Shown: positions 7,052 through 14,377 of the stretch, one piece after another
Position numbering within the stretch: the stretch's first letter is position 1
Layout: each line of letters begins with the position of its first letter
Assembly: GCA_034189725.1 (NCBI GenBank)
Contig: JAXHUK010000029.1
Span: 1-22,626 of the forward strand
Source of the DNA: JAXHUK01 sp034189725
GTDB lineage: Bacteria > Chloroflexota > Dehalococcoidia > SZUA-161
Direction: 5' to 3'
DNA length: 22,626 bases
Notes under the pieces: model-generated
Told to the model about the DNA's origin: nothing
Seen by the model: only the letters and a program-made list of their open reading frames with translations
Database searches by the model: none
Translations under genes and position numbers: made by a program

Positions 7052-7906
7052 CTAGGAGTTAGTTACCTGGCTGCTTACTATATCCGTGATCCTGCGGTAT
7101 AGGTCGAGGAACTTCTCCCGCCACTGCGGAAAACCCTCGACCAGGGTGATCCCCCTCGAATAGTTGTAGGCTATCTGCCTATCCAGAGGGATGGTGAGAA
7201 GGATCGGTATTCCCTCGTCCAGGCAATATTGCTTGATATTCGCGTCATCCCCTCTGGAGCGATTTACCAGTATGCCGCAGGGGATATCGAGCTTACGGGT
7301 CACCTCCACCATCAATGTGAGATCATTCAATCCAAACGGTGTGGGCTCGGTCACCAGAATACAGAAATCACTACCCTTCACCGACTCTACGACAGGGCAC
7401 GACGTCCCGGGAGGGGCATCGATTATAACCGTTCCCTTATCATTGATATGGTCTTTCAATTTTCTGATCACAGGCGGAGCCATAGCCTCACCCACATTGA
7501 GCTTGCCATGAGCAAATTCTATACTCTCAGAGTATCCTGTCTCTACTATTCCAATCTCCCTCCCCACCTCTGAGATAGCATCTTCGGGGCAGAAATAACT
7601 ACACGCACCACAGCCATGGCAAAGTTGCGGAAAAACGAGCACACTCGTTTTCACAACAGCAATAGCATTATAGGCGCAAACTTCGGCGCATTTTCCACAA
7701 TAGTTACACTTGTTTTCGTCAACAACCGGAATAGGCACACAAACACGTTCACTCCCTGTGAACACTGGTCTGAGAAAGACATGCGCATTAGGCTCTTCGA
7801 CATCGCAGTCCAGAAGCTGTACCTGCTCTTCGAGTGATAATGCGAAGCTGCTGGCTACCAGGGTTTTTCCTGTACCTCCCTTGCCACTAGCGATAGATAG
7901 TATCAT
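7052..7906 (-). CDS. MinD-family ATPase with inserted two-cluster ferredoxin domain (first of the pair)
   Basis: 284-aa paralogue of the next gene. Deviant Walker A SGKGGTGKT is at 7-15 (K9 signature Lys), DCDVEEPNAHVF at 33-44, and DAPPGTSCPV in the Walker B region. The ferredoxin insert carries C67/C70/C73/C77 and C96/C99/C102/C106, each set in CxxCxxCxxxC spacing. Fe-S redox state could thus control ATP-dependent dimerisation, by analogy with other MinD/Mrp proteins (inference). The ATG follows immediately after the TAG of the zinc-ribbon gene, implying translational coupling. Both MinD genes show the same architecture but only moderate similarity, so the duplication is old. Confidence 0.92.
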   Translation of the reverse strand: MILSIASGKGGTGKTLVASSFALSLEEQVQLLDCDVEEPNAHVFLRPVFTGSERVCVPIPVVDENKCNYCGKCAEVCAYNAIAVVKTSVLVFPQLCHGCGACSYFCPEDAISEVGREIGIVETGYSESIEFAHGKLNVGEAMAPPVIRKLKDHINDKGTVIIDAPPGTSCPVVESVKGSDFCILVTEPTPFGLNDLTLMVEVTRKLDIPCGILVNRSRGDDANIKQYCLDEGIPILLTIPLDRQIAYNYSRGITLVEGFPQWREKFLDLYRRITDIVSSQVTNS

Positions 7907-8128
7907 CTATTCCCTGACCATCTTCGCTCCGCACTGCGGACAACTGATATCAGAGCAGGGAACTCCTGCCTGATGTGGAACCCTGGCCCCGCATTGAGGG
8001 CACACACATTCCCCACCCGGACCTGCTCCAGGTCGTGTCCCTCTGCCTAGTACCTGTCCTCTACCCCCACCTCTTCCTGTTCCCGGTCCGCTCCCCCGGG
8101 GCGGTCCTGTTCCATCTCCTCTCGGCAT
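7907..8128 (-). CDS. Gly/Arg-rich zinc-ribbon protein
   Basis: 73 aa. The N-terminal half is a Gly/Arg/Pro-rich tail starting MPRGDGTGPPRGSGPG, similar to the start of DUF5320-type proteins. The C-terminal half has two CxxC pairs (CPQCGARVP and CPQCGAKMV) plus two further cysteines, a rubredoxin-like or zinc-ribbon arrangement. It starts at ATG with GGAGG 8-9 nt upstream and is directly coupled to the MinD gene. Such small zinc-ribbon proteins often sit in ORP/NifX-type clusters. The function is unknown, and metal or protein binding is the only supported idea. Confidence 0.8.
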   Translation of the reverse strand: MPRGDGTGPPRGSGPGTGRGGGRGQVLGRGTRPGAGPGGECVCPQCGARVPHQAGVPCSDISCPQCGAKMVRE

Positions 8129-8158
8129 AACAACACCTCCGACAAAGATTCACCAGCT

Positions 8159-8734
8159 TCACCTATCCCTTTTGCCAATGTCATCAAGACGGCGCATGAT
8201 CTCACTTAGCTGCTGCTCCATAGCAGTAACCTGACCTTGCAGTTTCTCAAACTCCAGCCCTAGGTTGCTTGATCCCATACCCATACCGCGCCCTGTGCCC
8301 ATACCGCGCCCTGTACCCATACCACGCCCTGTGCCCATGCCACGGCTCACATGAGGTTTTGTGTCTACGCCACCACTGCCAGCGTGGGCATCGACAGTAG
8401 GCCCAGAGGTCACCTGAAATCGCCCTGCCTTGTACCCTTCGATAGCATTTCGAATAGTACCGGCAACCCCGGTTATTACGTCAATACCGGCCGCCTCAAG
8501 AGTCTGATAGGCATTAGGCCCACAGTTACCGGTGAGCACTACCTGCGCTCCCATGTTAGAAACAGCCTGTGCGCTGGCTATTCCAGCTCCACCTGAAGCC
8601 GCTCCCTTAGTATTCTCCAGAGCTTCGAACTCCATGGTATCGGCATCAACAACGATGAAGTATTGGCACCTGCCGAAACGGGGGTCTACATCATCATCCA
8701 GGCTAGGCCCTCTTGCTGATATCGCTATTTTCAT
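8159..8734 (-). CDS. NifX/NifB-fold orange-protein (ORP)-like protein with Met/Gly/Arg repeats and coiled coil
   Basis: 191 aa in three parts. Residues 1-115 form a dinitrogenase iron-molybdenum cofactor biosynthesis domain (COG1433): MKIAISARGPSLDDDVDPRFGRC is the diagnostic start and TGNCGPNAYQTL the central motif. Residues about 131-152 hold three GRGMGT-type repeats. The C-terminus is a predicted coiled coil (about 158-188), like the tail of the DUF5320 protein upstream. Proteins of this fold carry metal-sulfur cofactors: Fe-Mo precursors in NifX/NafY, a Mo-Cu-S cluster in Desulfovibrio ORP. No nitrogenase genes are present, so an ORP-like role with the MinD ATPases downstream is the best reading. 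The repeat insert is unusual for the family as I know it. Confidence 0.85.
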   Translation of the reverse strand: MKIAISARGPSLDDDVDPRFGRCQYFIVVDADTMEFEALENTKGAASGGAGIASAQAVSNMGAQVVLTGNCGPNAYQTLEAAGIDVITGVAGTIRNAIEGYKAGRFQVTSGPTVDAHAGSGGVDTKPHVSRGMGTGRGMGTGRGMGTGRGMGMGSSNLGLEFEKLQGQVTAMEQQLSEIMRRLDDIGKRDR

Positions 8735-8824
8735 ACTTCACATCCAATCTCCTCTGCCGGATGACAAGCATTGAGGCTTCTGATACTTGCCACCGTCAGC
8801 GATAGTTTAACTCAAGGTTCGTTC

Positions 8825-9160
8825 CTATAAACCCTCCAGGCTCCGAATACGTGATTCGATCTCATCGAGTTGAGCTTTTACCGCATCAGCCTCTTCCTTG
8901 AGCACATTGAGTTCCTCTTCCCGACTCATTTCCGATGTGTGGGGATAAGCGCCGTAAGCCGCTGCTCCACCATAATGACCACCTCCCCATCCCCCACCAT
9001 AGTAAGGATGAGGCATCCAATCGAACGAACGGGGCACCGCCTCATATGCTCCAGGATAAGCACACCTGGGCAGGCCTCCTCTCCCCCTGCCGACGTAGGG
9101 CCACGGAGGGGAGGAGCCTCTAAATCCAAAACCTCGCCCACGACCTGATCTTCCCGGCAT
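8825..9160 (-). CDS. DUF5320-type Gly/Arg-rich protein with C-terminal coiled coil
   Basis: 111 aa. It starts MPGRSGRGRGFGFRG and continues with Gly/Pro/Tyr-rich low-complexity sequence (YYGGGWGGGHYGG). It ends in a clear heptad-type coiled coil (SREEELNVLKEEADAVKAQ and on). This is the DUF5320 plan. I chose the ATG at 9160 over a GTG at 9169 because AGGAGG sits 8 nt before the ATG, while the GTG overlaps the end of that Shine-Dalgarno sequence. The coiled coil resembles that of the next gene's product, so the two could pair. The function is unknown. The family is typically found beside NifX-like and MinD-ferredoxin genes in anaerobes. Confidence 0.75.
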   Translation of the reverse strand: MPGRSGRGRGFGFRGSSPPWPYVGRGRGGLPRCAYPGAYEAVPRSFDWMPHPYYGGGWGGGHYGGAAAYGAYPHTSEMSREEELNVLKEEADAVKAQLDEIESRIRSLEGL

Positions 9161-9205
9161 GATAATCACCTCCTAACTAATCTCGCCTGTCTCTACAGGT
9201 TTCTA

Positions 9206-9499
9206 CTACCAACGGTATGACCCGGGAGCCCCGTAGTAAGATTGCGGGCCATAGGTATACGGTGTTACAGGGTATCTGTCACCACCATAAGCCCACCATC
9301 GCCGCGGCAGCGCAGGATTGAAACGGCAATATGGATATGGATTGCCTCTGCCCATGCCCATACCGCGGCCCATGCCCATGCCTCTACCAGGACCCATGCC
9401 TCTACCAGAACCCATGCCCATACCTCTGCCCATGCCTCTACCCGGGCCCATACCACGACCCCAGCCTCCTCCGACGAACCAATTTCTTCCGAACGGCAT
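9206..9499 (-). CDS. Met/Gly/Arg-repeat protein, DUF5320-like
   Basis: 97 aa dominated by (G/R)GMG repeats between residues about 14 and 52, with around a dozen methionines spaced by 2-6 residues, then an aromatic/Pro/Tyr-rich C-terminus (RRWWAYGG, YGPQSYYGAPGS). It lacks the coiled-coil tail of its neighbour. The ATG at 9499 is preferred: AGGAGG lies 8 nt upstream, whereas the GTG at 9508 falls inside the ribosome-binding region, the same arrangement as in the DUF5320 gene downstream. Repeated GMG units could bind soft metal ions through thioethers, but this is inference. Although DNA repeats are visible (CCCATG-rich), the frame is intact through all of them. Confidence 0.7.
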   Translation of the reverse strand: MPFGRNWFVGGGWGRGMGPGRGMGRGMGMGSGRGMGPGRGMGMGRGMGMGRGNPYPYCRFNPALPRRWWAYGGDRYPVTPYTYGPQSYYGAPGSYRW

Positions 9500-9539
9500 C
9501 TCACTCACCTCCTCTCATGTTCACTCATTTGCAGTCTTG

Positions 9540-10274
9540 CTACTTCTTCATCGTCAGCAAACGTACACCTTTCATTTGACGAAACGTAGCACTTTGACTA
9601 ACATACCATAGTACAGTCTCCGCATCAGTAACCCTGGTCCCCGAAATAACATCCACTCCATAGTCAAAGAGCACAGGGGAAAGTGGTGTCGTGGGGCCAA
9701 GGACAATTACATATGCCTTTGGGCTACAAAGGGCAAGCAATTCCTCCGTGGTATGATTGACAAACGTGCTACCGGTAATAGCCACGACATCAGCCTGGGA
9801 TACAAGGTTCTGAGCCTCGTTCTCAGCCACGTCACCTTCCCTGGGATGCTTCTCTATCACCCAGAGCTCTCGCACTACCTGCCGCAACCGCTCCACAAAG
9901 GGGAAATGACCGATAACTGCCACTCTCTGACCTTCACCCTTCTCCATCAGGAGGTCGCCAGCATTGAGTTCGACACAGTAGAGCTCATCGATATCAAGAA
10001 GCGAATTGATAGTTGCCATGCCAATTGCAGCTTCGTGATTACTCTCCGAGTACGCCATCCGAGCAAGCTCTTGAGCACTTTTCTGCAATAAATGCCCGGC
10101 ATCCTTCACAGGGGTATGATCATGATGATGGCCGGACTCATACGGTGTAGATGCAAGACCACAGTTGCGAGTCAACACCGCTGTCCAAAAAGGCCCCTGG
10201 CGTATATCCCTCACAGCTTCATCAGGATTCAGTGTCGAAAGCAAATCATCTACTATCTTCATCTTCATGCTCAT
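9540..10274 (-). CDS. DUF4213/DUF364 putative heavy-metal chelation protein
   Basis: 244-aa cytosolic protein. The N-terminal DUF4213 part (about 10-110) is followed by a Rossmann-like DUF364 domain recognised from VAVIGHFPFVERLR, LWVIEKHPREGD, AITGSTFVNHT and VLGPTTPLSP. DUF364 proteins are annotated as putative heavy-metal chelators. A local GHHHDH cluster (H49-H53) in the N-terminal half adds a possible metal site. Molybdenum or another metal for the ORP-like protein is a plausible cargo (inference). The gene overlaps the upstream DUF134 gene by 29 nt. ATGs at 10274, 10268 and 10262 are all possible, and GAGG 8 nt upstream favours 10274. Confidence 0.82.
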   Translation of the reverse strand: MSMKMKIVDDLLSTLNPDEAVRDIRQGPFWTAVLTRNCGLASTPYESGHHHDHTPVKDAGHLLQKSAQELARMAYSESNHEAAIGMATINSLLDIDELYCVELNAGDLLMEKGEGQRVAVIGHFPFVERLRQVVRELWVIEKHPREGDVAENEAQNLVSQADVVAITGSTFVNHTTEELLALCSPKAYVIVLGPTTPLSPVLFDYGVDVISGTRVTDAETVLWYVSQSATFRQMKGVRLLTMKK

Positions 10275-10734
10275 CCCCTTTTCCTCGCCGTCGGCTCCGT
10301 CCTCTCATCCGAAAACCGTGACCCGGTGTCGGCTGAATATCAGGGCTCTTGCACCTGGGACACATGGGAGGAGGTCCTGCCACCATGTTTTCAAATGGCA
10401 CATCCCACTCATGACCATCACTGCAGCACTTGAAGCGACGCATTGCCATCTCGAAGTTGCCCCCCTCGATACGTATAGCTTTACCATTGAGCAATGCCTC
10501 GGCCAGCTTCCGCCGAGCGGAGCCCAACACCCGATGAAAAGTAGGACGGGAAATTTGCATATTCTGGGCGCACTGCTCCTGCTCCATGCCTTCCAGGTCC
10601 TTGAGACGTATCGCTTCCGCCTCTTCGACAGAAAGACATACCTCTTCAAGAGCATACATTGGTACTCCTGCTGGCTTGAAGTAGGTCACTTCAGGCACAA
10701 ACCCAACACAACGCCACTTGGTTGGCCGCGGCAT
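10246..10734 (-). CDS. DUF134 (UPF0251) DNA-binding protein with zinc-ribbon tail
   Basis: 162 aa. It opens with MPRPTKWRCVGFVPEV and VTYFKPAGVP, the UPF0251 signature. A sigma-like helix-turn-helix (about 33-80, with ISRPTFHRVLGSARRK) and the conserved LLNGKAIRIEGG follow. The C-terminal extension has C103/C104/H108 and C125/C128, a likely zinc site, then a highly charged Arg- then Asp/Glu-rich tail. As first gene of the operon it is the obvious candidate regulator, possibly autoregulatory through the dyad at 10769-10790. In Desulfovibrio the ORP genes are instead under a sigma-54 regulator. ATG start with AAAGGAG about 10 nt upstream. Confidence 0.88.
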   Translation of the reverse strand: MPRPTKWRCVGFVPEVTYFKPAGVPMYALEEVCLSVEEAEAIRLKDLEGMEQEQCAQNMQISRPTFHRVLGSARRKLAEALLNGKAIRIEGGNFEMAMRRFKCCSDGHEWDVPFENMVAGPPPMCPRCKSPDIQPTPGHGFRMRGRSRRRGKGDEHEDEDSR

Positions 10735-10768
10735 AGTACTCTGACTCCTTTCCCGTATTCAATGCGTT

Positions 10769-10790
10769 ATTATGAACCTATGTCCATAAT
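10769..10790. promoter_or_regulatory. Operator-like dyad at the transcription start of the DUF134 operon
   Basis: ATTATG (10769-10774) and CATAAT (10785-10790) are perfect inverted arms around 10 nt. The dyad starts 1 nt past the -10 box at 10792-10797, so it overlaps the predicted start near 10785. That is an ideal position for a repressor, and the product of the first gene is a DNA-binding protein. Confidence 0.45.
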
Positions 10791-10791
10791 T

Positions 10792-10820
10792 ACTATAGCA
10801 TTGGGAAATCACCTTGTCAA
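10792..10820 (-). promoter_or_regulatory. Strong sigma-70 promoter for the ORP-like operon
   Basis: On the minus strand a perfect TTGACA (complement of 10815-10820), a 17-nt spacer and TATAGT (complement of 10792-10797) with an extended TG. It is the best promoter in the window. The predicted leader to the DUF134 ATG is about 50 nt. Confidence 0.8.
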
Positions 10821-10849
10821 GCTATGATTCTGACCTGAGCAATGATATC

Positions 10850-10863
10850 GTTCACACGTGAAC
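10850..10863. promoter_or_regulatory. Palindrome GTTCAC-AC-GTGAAC upstream of the ORP-like promoter
   Basis: A perfect 6-bp inverted repeat with a 2-nt spacer, about 30 bp upstream of the -35 box, is a reasonable activator or repressor site. The remaining part of the gap between the divergent genes (10864-11080) shows no ORF or strong promoter for the rightward gene that I can support. Confidence 0.3.
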
Positions 10864-11080
10864 AAACACTAGAAGCTATTCAGAAGTGCTGGAACATACC
10901 GATAACAATGGCAGCAGCAGGTTATTTATGTATATCTTACCCAAACATCCCGATATCGCTGAATCTCCTGTTCTAAGGCGCAATAGGCTGCTAGAATGAT
11001 AATTGCCTTGGAGAATAGCCAACTCACTGATAACAGACTGGATAGTATTAGTTTTATAGAAAGAAGCGATTACCTGACCA

Positions 11081-11401
11081 ATGCTTCCCTCTGCTATTAA
11101 GAATCTGCGTGATTCATTCGCCCTATGGCTATTGCTGAACTCTCTTGATGTTGCCATCACCTGGCTCGGCTTCCTGCTTGGTATGCAAGAAGGAAACCCA
11201 TTCCTGAGAATAGCCGCCGATACCTACGGGCCAGCTATCATGCTGCTAATGCGCATAACCCTTGCAGTGCTACTCGGAATATTGGTGTGGAAACGGGAAA
11301 GCCTGACGTTTAACCTGAAAATCCTACTCAACACGGGTATGTTTGTCGTGATACTTGTAAACTGTGTACTTGTAGGCGTACAGCTTTGGCATCTGGCCTA
11401 A
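11081..11401 (+). CDS. Small membrane protein, DUF5658-like
   Basis: 106 aa with three hydrophobic segments: about 14-34, 50-68 and 80-104. The motif LNSLDVAITWLGFLLG followed by EGNPFLR matches the DUF5658 pattern (Asp in the first membrane segment, then a conserved NP). Function is unknown for the family. ATG start with only a weak upstream ribosome-binding site, and no promoter could be placed. It faces away from the ORP-like operon and ends 69 nt before the hydrolase gene, which has its own promoter. Confidence 0.7.
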   Translation: MLPSAIKNLRDSFALWLLLNSLDVAITWLGFLLGMQEGNPFLRIAADTYGPAIMLLMRITLAVLLGILVWKRESLTFNLKILLNTGMFVVILVNCVLVGVQLWHLA

Positions 11402-11429
11402 TGTCACCCGATTTCAGCAATATTATCTA

Positions 11430-11457
11430 TTGACCTGGATGAATTGAATGCTACAAT
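11430..11457 (+). promoter_or_regulatory. Promoter of the alpha/beta hydrolase gene
   Basis: TTGACC (11430-11435), a 16-nt spacer and TACAAT (11452-11457) with an extended TGC just before it. The predicted start near 11464 leaves only about 7 nt before the ATG at 11471, which would explain why that gene lacks a Shine-Dalgarno sequence. Confidence 0.6.
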
Positions 11458-11470
11458 ATGATTAAAGCTT

Positions 11471-12250
11471 ATGCCGAATCACATTGATTACTCCAGCTTC
11501 GACCAACCGCAAATCCTTGCGTTTATATTCCACCCCCGCCAAGATTGGTCAACACCTCCACCTGGAGCTATCGACTACTCAGTGCCTGTAGAAGAAGATG
11601 TCTCGATATCCTGCCGTTTCTATCCCTTAGATGAAAGCGCACCCTCCATTCTCTACTTTCACGGTAATGGGGAGGTGGTGTACGATTATGACGAAATCGC
11701 CATGCTCTATAATGGTATCGGTGTCAATCTCTTCGTGGCTGATTATCGTGGATATGGACAGAGCGGCGGCACGCCATCTTTCTCAAATACGGCTTCTGAT
11801 GCCCACGGTATATTCAACTTCTATCGCGATACCTTACGCTCCAGCGGTTACACCGGCCCCCTGTATATAATGGGCAGGTCCCTGGGAAGTTTTTCGGCTA
11901 TTGAACTTGCATGGAGCTATCCCCAGGATTGGCAGGGCTTGATTATTGAGAGCGGTTTTACCAACGTAGGACGGTTGGTAAACTATCTCAGCTTTTTCCC
12001 AAGCCCTGGATTATCAGAAGAGCTTGAAAACTCCAGCATGGAGAGAATCCGCTCAATCACGATGCCCATTCTTATCATTCACGGGGATTATGATACGGTC
12101 ATCCCCTATGAACAGGCACTACTCCTATTCCAACATGTCGGTTCTGAGGACAGAAGGTTGCTCACTATACCCGGAGCCGGCCACAATGACCTGTTTATGC
12201 GAGGGCTCAACGAGTATTTCTCCGCTATTAAAGACTTTACCGCCCGCTGA
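11471..12250 (+). CDS. Alpha/beta hydrolase
   Basis: 259 aa of the ABHD/bem46-like serine hydrolase type. The oxyanion motif LYFHGNGE is at 61-68, DYRGYGQSGG at 91-100, and the nucleophile elbow GRSLGS with S137 at 135-140. The acid is in HGDYDTVIP (D206 or D208), and H238 lies in GAGHND. The catalytic triad is therefore complete. No signal peptide or membrane segment, so cytosolic. The substrate is not predictable, and esters, thioesters or amides are all handled by the fold. It appears to be a single-gene unit. Confidence 0.87.
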   Translation: MPNHIDYSSFDQPQILAFIFHPRQDWSTPPPGAIDYSVPVEEDVSISCRFYPLDESAPSILYFHGNGEVVYDYDEIAMLYNGIGVNLFVADYRGYGQSGGTPSFSNTASDAHGIFNFYRDTLRSSGYTGPLYIMGRSLGSFSAIELAWSYPQDWQGLIIESGFTNVGRLVNYLSFFPSPGLSEELENSSMERIRSITMPILIIHGDYDTVIPYEQALLLFQHVGSEDRRLLTIPGAGHNDLFMRGLNEYFSAIKDFTAR

Positions 12251-12347
12251 GACTAACGTACCGGGAGCATAGTCGCCTCATTTTCAGGGTATCGCTCTCA
12301 CACCGCAAGTCAACTATCAGTGCACACTATCTGTTCCCAACCACTAT

Positions 12348-12377
12348 TTGACAAGTATATATATCTTCATGTACTCT
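12348..12377 (+). promoter_or_regulatory. Candidate promoter for the histidine kinase gene
   Basis: A perfect TTGACA (12348-12353), 18-nt spacer and TACTCT (12372-12377, 3 of 6). The predicted start near 12384 lies after the alternative GTG start at 12320, which supports the TTG start at 12407. Confidence 0.45.
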
Positions 12378-12406
12378 TATCGCACTTAACTTCACCGAGG
12401 AAGACA

Positions 12407-13714
12407 TTGGAACAAACGAGCAAGGATAGTCCCCAATCTCTGAAACCATCTGACTACGGAGTGAGCAAGAGCGATACACATCACAGGTTGGAGAGACCGT
12501 ATCGCGAGTTGCTGGCATTGAGCCGGGTCTCAGCCGCAGTCAGCGGGTTGCGGGATCTCGATGCCATCCTCAACGTCGCCCTGGATACAGTACTCGAGAT
12601 AATGGATGGGTCCATCGGAGGAATCCTGCTCCTGGACGAACAAACACAAACGCTCTCCTACCAGGTTTATCGTGGTTTGTCTGACAAATACGCAAAGGAG
12701 ATGCGCCTGAGTATCGGAGAAGGGATCGCAGGGAGGGTAGCCCAGACCGGGAAAGCCCTGTTAGCTGAAGATATCTCCACCGATCCCCGCGCCGCCTGGC
12801 TTGTGCTGGTGAGCGCAGAAGGGCTTAAAGCATTCATCAGTGTCCCCCTAAAAGCAAAAGACGCTGTCCTCGGCGTCTTAAATGTCGCCAGCCATCAACC
12901 ACGTCATTTCACCGAAGATGATATGCACCTGCTGCACGCAATCGGCGACCAGTTGGGCATCGCTATTGAGGAAGCTGAACTCTATGAGCGGCTGAGAAAA
13001 GAACGGGAAAACTATCGTCGACTCGCCCGCCACATGTTGATAGCCCAGGAAGAGGAGCGAGGCAGAGTTGCCCGCGAATTACACGATGAAACGAGCCAAT
13101 CACTGACAGGGCTATCACTCAACATGCAGGCAATCCTGAATATCGCTCAGGCTTCAAACTTTGGAGATTCCGCATTCAAAGCCAGGCTGGAGAAGGCTTA
13201 TAATATCACCCTCCAGCTCAGTTCAGAGATAAGTAAAATAATGAAATCACTTCGGCCAACAGCACTTGATAGCCTCGGACTTACTCCGGCAATACATCAA
13301 TATGCTGAAAGTCGCCTCCAACCACTGGGAATCAGTGTATCGGTAACCCATGAAGGTTCGGAGAAACGGCTGCCTTCGGAGGTTGAATTCGCACTCTACC
13401 GCATCGCCCAGGGAGCAATTTCCAACATAGCCTGGCACTCAAAAGCCAGCAATACAACGATCAATGTGCGCTATGATTCAAATAAAGTGATCATGCGTAT
13501 CGAAGATAACGGCACCGGATTTAACTCGTCCGAACCAATCGAGGTGGACGAGAGTGGGCGCGGGAGAGGACTGTTCAGCATGAAAGAAAGGGCAAGCCTC
13601 CTTGGCGGTACCTGCGATATCAAGTCACAACCGGGAAAAGGCACCAAGGTGATAGTGGAAGCACCAATGTATTGGAGCAAAGCTGATGCGGAAGATCAAC
13701 GTGCTGGTAGTTGA
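12407..13714 (+). CDS. Cytosolic GAF-domain histidine kinase (NarL/DegS type)
   Basis: 435 aa from a TTG at 12407 with GAGGAAG 6-8 nt upstream. A longer version from GTG at 12320 would begin upstream of the promoter-like sequence and add residues without conservation clues. A GAF sensor domain (about 45-190) precedes a HisKA_3 dimerisation domain with the phospho-accepting H226 in ARELHDE. The ATPase domain follows, with N-box (QGAISNIAWHSKASN), EDNGTGF and GRGLFSMKERA. No membrane segment, so it senses a cytoplasmic signal through the GAF domain. The GAF ligand is unknown. The gene overlaps the response regulator by 29 nt, so the pair is coupled and almost certainly cognate. Confidence 0.9.
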   Translation: MEQTSKDSPQSLKPSDYGVSKSDTHHRLERPYRELLALSRVSAAVSGLRDLDAILNVALDTVLEIMDGSIGGILLLDEQTQTLSYQVYRGLSDKYAKEMRLSIGEGIAGRVAQTGKALLAEDISTDPRAAWLVLVSAEGLKAFISVPLKAKDAVLGVLNVASHQPRHFTEDDMHLLHAIGDQLGIAIEEAELYERLRKERENYRRLARHMLIAQEEERGRVARELHDETSQSLTGLSLNMQAILNIAQASNFGDSAFKARLEKAYNITLQLSSEISKIMKSLRPTALDSLGLTPAIHQYAESRLQPLGISVSVTHEGSEKRLPSEVEFALYRIAQGAISNIAWHSKASNTTINVRYDSNKVIMRIEDNGTGFNSSEPIEVDESGRGRGLFSMKERASLLGGTCDIKSQPGKGTKVIVEAPMYWSKADAEDQRAGS

Positions 13715-14339
13715 TGATCACACAGTTGTGAGAGATGGTATTAGCAGTCTACTAGCACTAGCCGGGGACATAGACGTTGTAGGAGAGGCAGCCAATGGCC
13801 TGGAAGGATTGGACAAGGTAGGCAAACTTGTGCCAGATGTGGTATTGATCGACATAGCCATGCCGATTATGAACGGTCTGGAAGCCATACGCCGTATGCA
13901 CAAGGAATTCCCCGAGGTAAAGATTCTGGTTCTCACGCAGTATGATGATAAAGAGCATGTCTTCCCGGCTATCCAGGCTGGAGCCAGTGGATTTATCAGC
14001 AAAACAGCAGCATCTTCGGAGCTCACCGCTGGCATCCGAGCAGTATCCGTCGGAGAATCATATCTGTCTCCTTCTATAGCAAAACTTTTTGTAGACGACT
14101 GGCAGCGTGTACCGGTATCAGAGGGAAATCACGATCTTTACGAGCAACTGACCGATAGAGAGCGAGAGATACTCAAACTGGTTGTCGAAGGATATAAAAC
14201 CCGCGAAATAGCAGAGATGCTAACTATCAGTCAGAAAACAGTCGAGGGGCACAAGACCAGCCTCATGAAAAAGCTGGGCATTGACAATAAGACGGGACTG
14301 GTGAAATATGCATTACGTCGAGGAATCATAAGCGCGTAA
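13686..14339 (+). CDS. NarL/LuxR-family response regulator
   Basis: 217 aa. A receiver domain (1-120) has the acidic pair D10/D11, phospho-acceptor D56 in VVLIDIAMP, and the Lys of FISKTAA. A linker follows, then a LuxR-type helix-turn-helix (about 150-212: LTDREREILKL, EIAEMLTISQKTVEGHK). It is the partner of the overlapping GAF kinase. Binding sites are not known, but direct-repeat boxes lie just downstream, upstream of the double-receiver gene. The ATG at 13686 has GGAG about 9 nt upstream within the kinase gene. A large palindrome follows the stop. Confidence 0.93.
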   Translation: MRKINVLVVDDHTVVRDGISSLLALAGDIDVVGEAANGLEGLDKVGKLVPDVVLIDIAMPIMNGLEAIRRMHKEFPEVKILVLTQYDDKEHVFPAIQAGASGFISKTAASSELTAGIRAVSVGESYLSPSIAKLFVDDWQRVPVSEGNHDLYEQLTDREREILKLVVEGYKTREIAEMLTISQKTVEGHKTSLMKKLGIDNKTGLVKYALRRGIISA

Positions 14340-14377
14340 ACGTTACCTGGACGTGGCAGTCCATCTCCGTTTGCAGA

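Noticed and set aside
9318..9470. CATGCC-rich tandem DNA repeats that could look like a CRISPR or minisatellite
   Set aside because: Units are short and irregular with no unique spacers, and they translate in frame to GMG/GRGMG repeats with correct Shine-Dalgarno sequence and start.
6174..10734. Nitrogenase cofactor (nif) cluster
   Set aside because: The NifX-fold protein is accompanied by MinD-ferredoxin, DUF134 and DUF364 genes, with no nifHDKEN or radical-SAM NifB in the window.
10876..11160. 94-codon leftward ORF before the DUF5658-like gene
   Set aside because: It overlaps the start of the membrane-protein gene, has no domain or ribosome-binding site, and ends inside low-conservation intergenic DNA.
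12320..12406. Upstream GTG start for the GAF histidine kinase
   Set aside because: It would precede the TTGACA promoter-like sequence and lacks a ribosome-binding site; the TTG at 12407 has GAGGAAG at proper distance.
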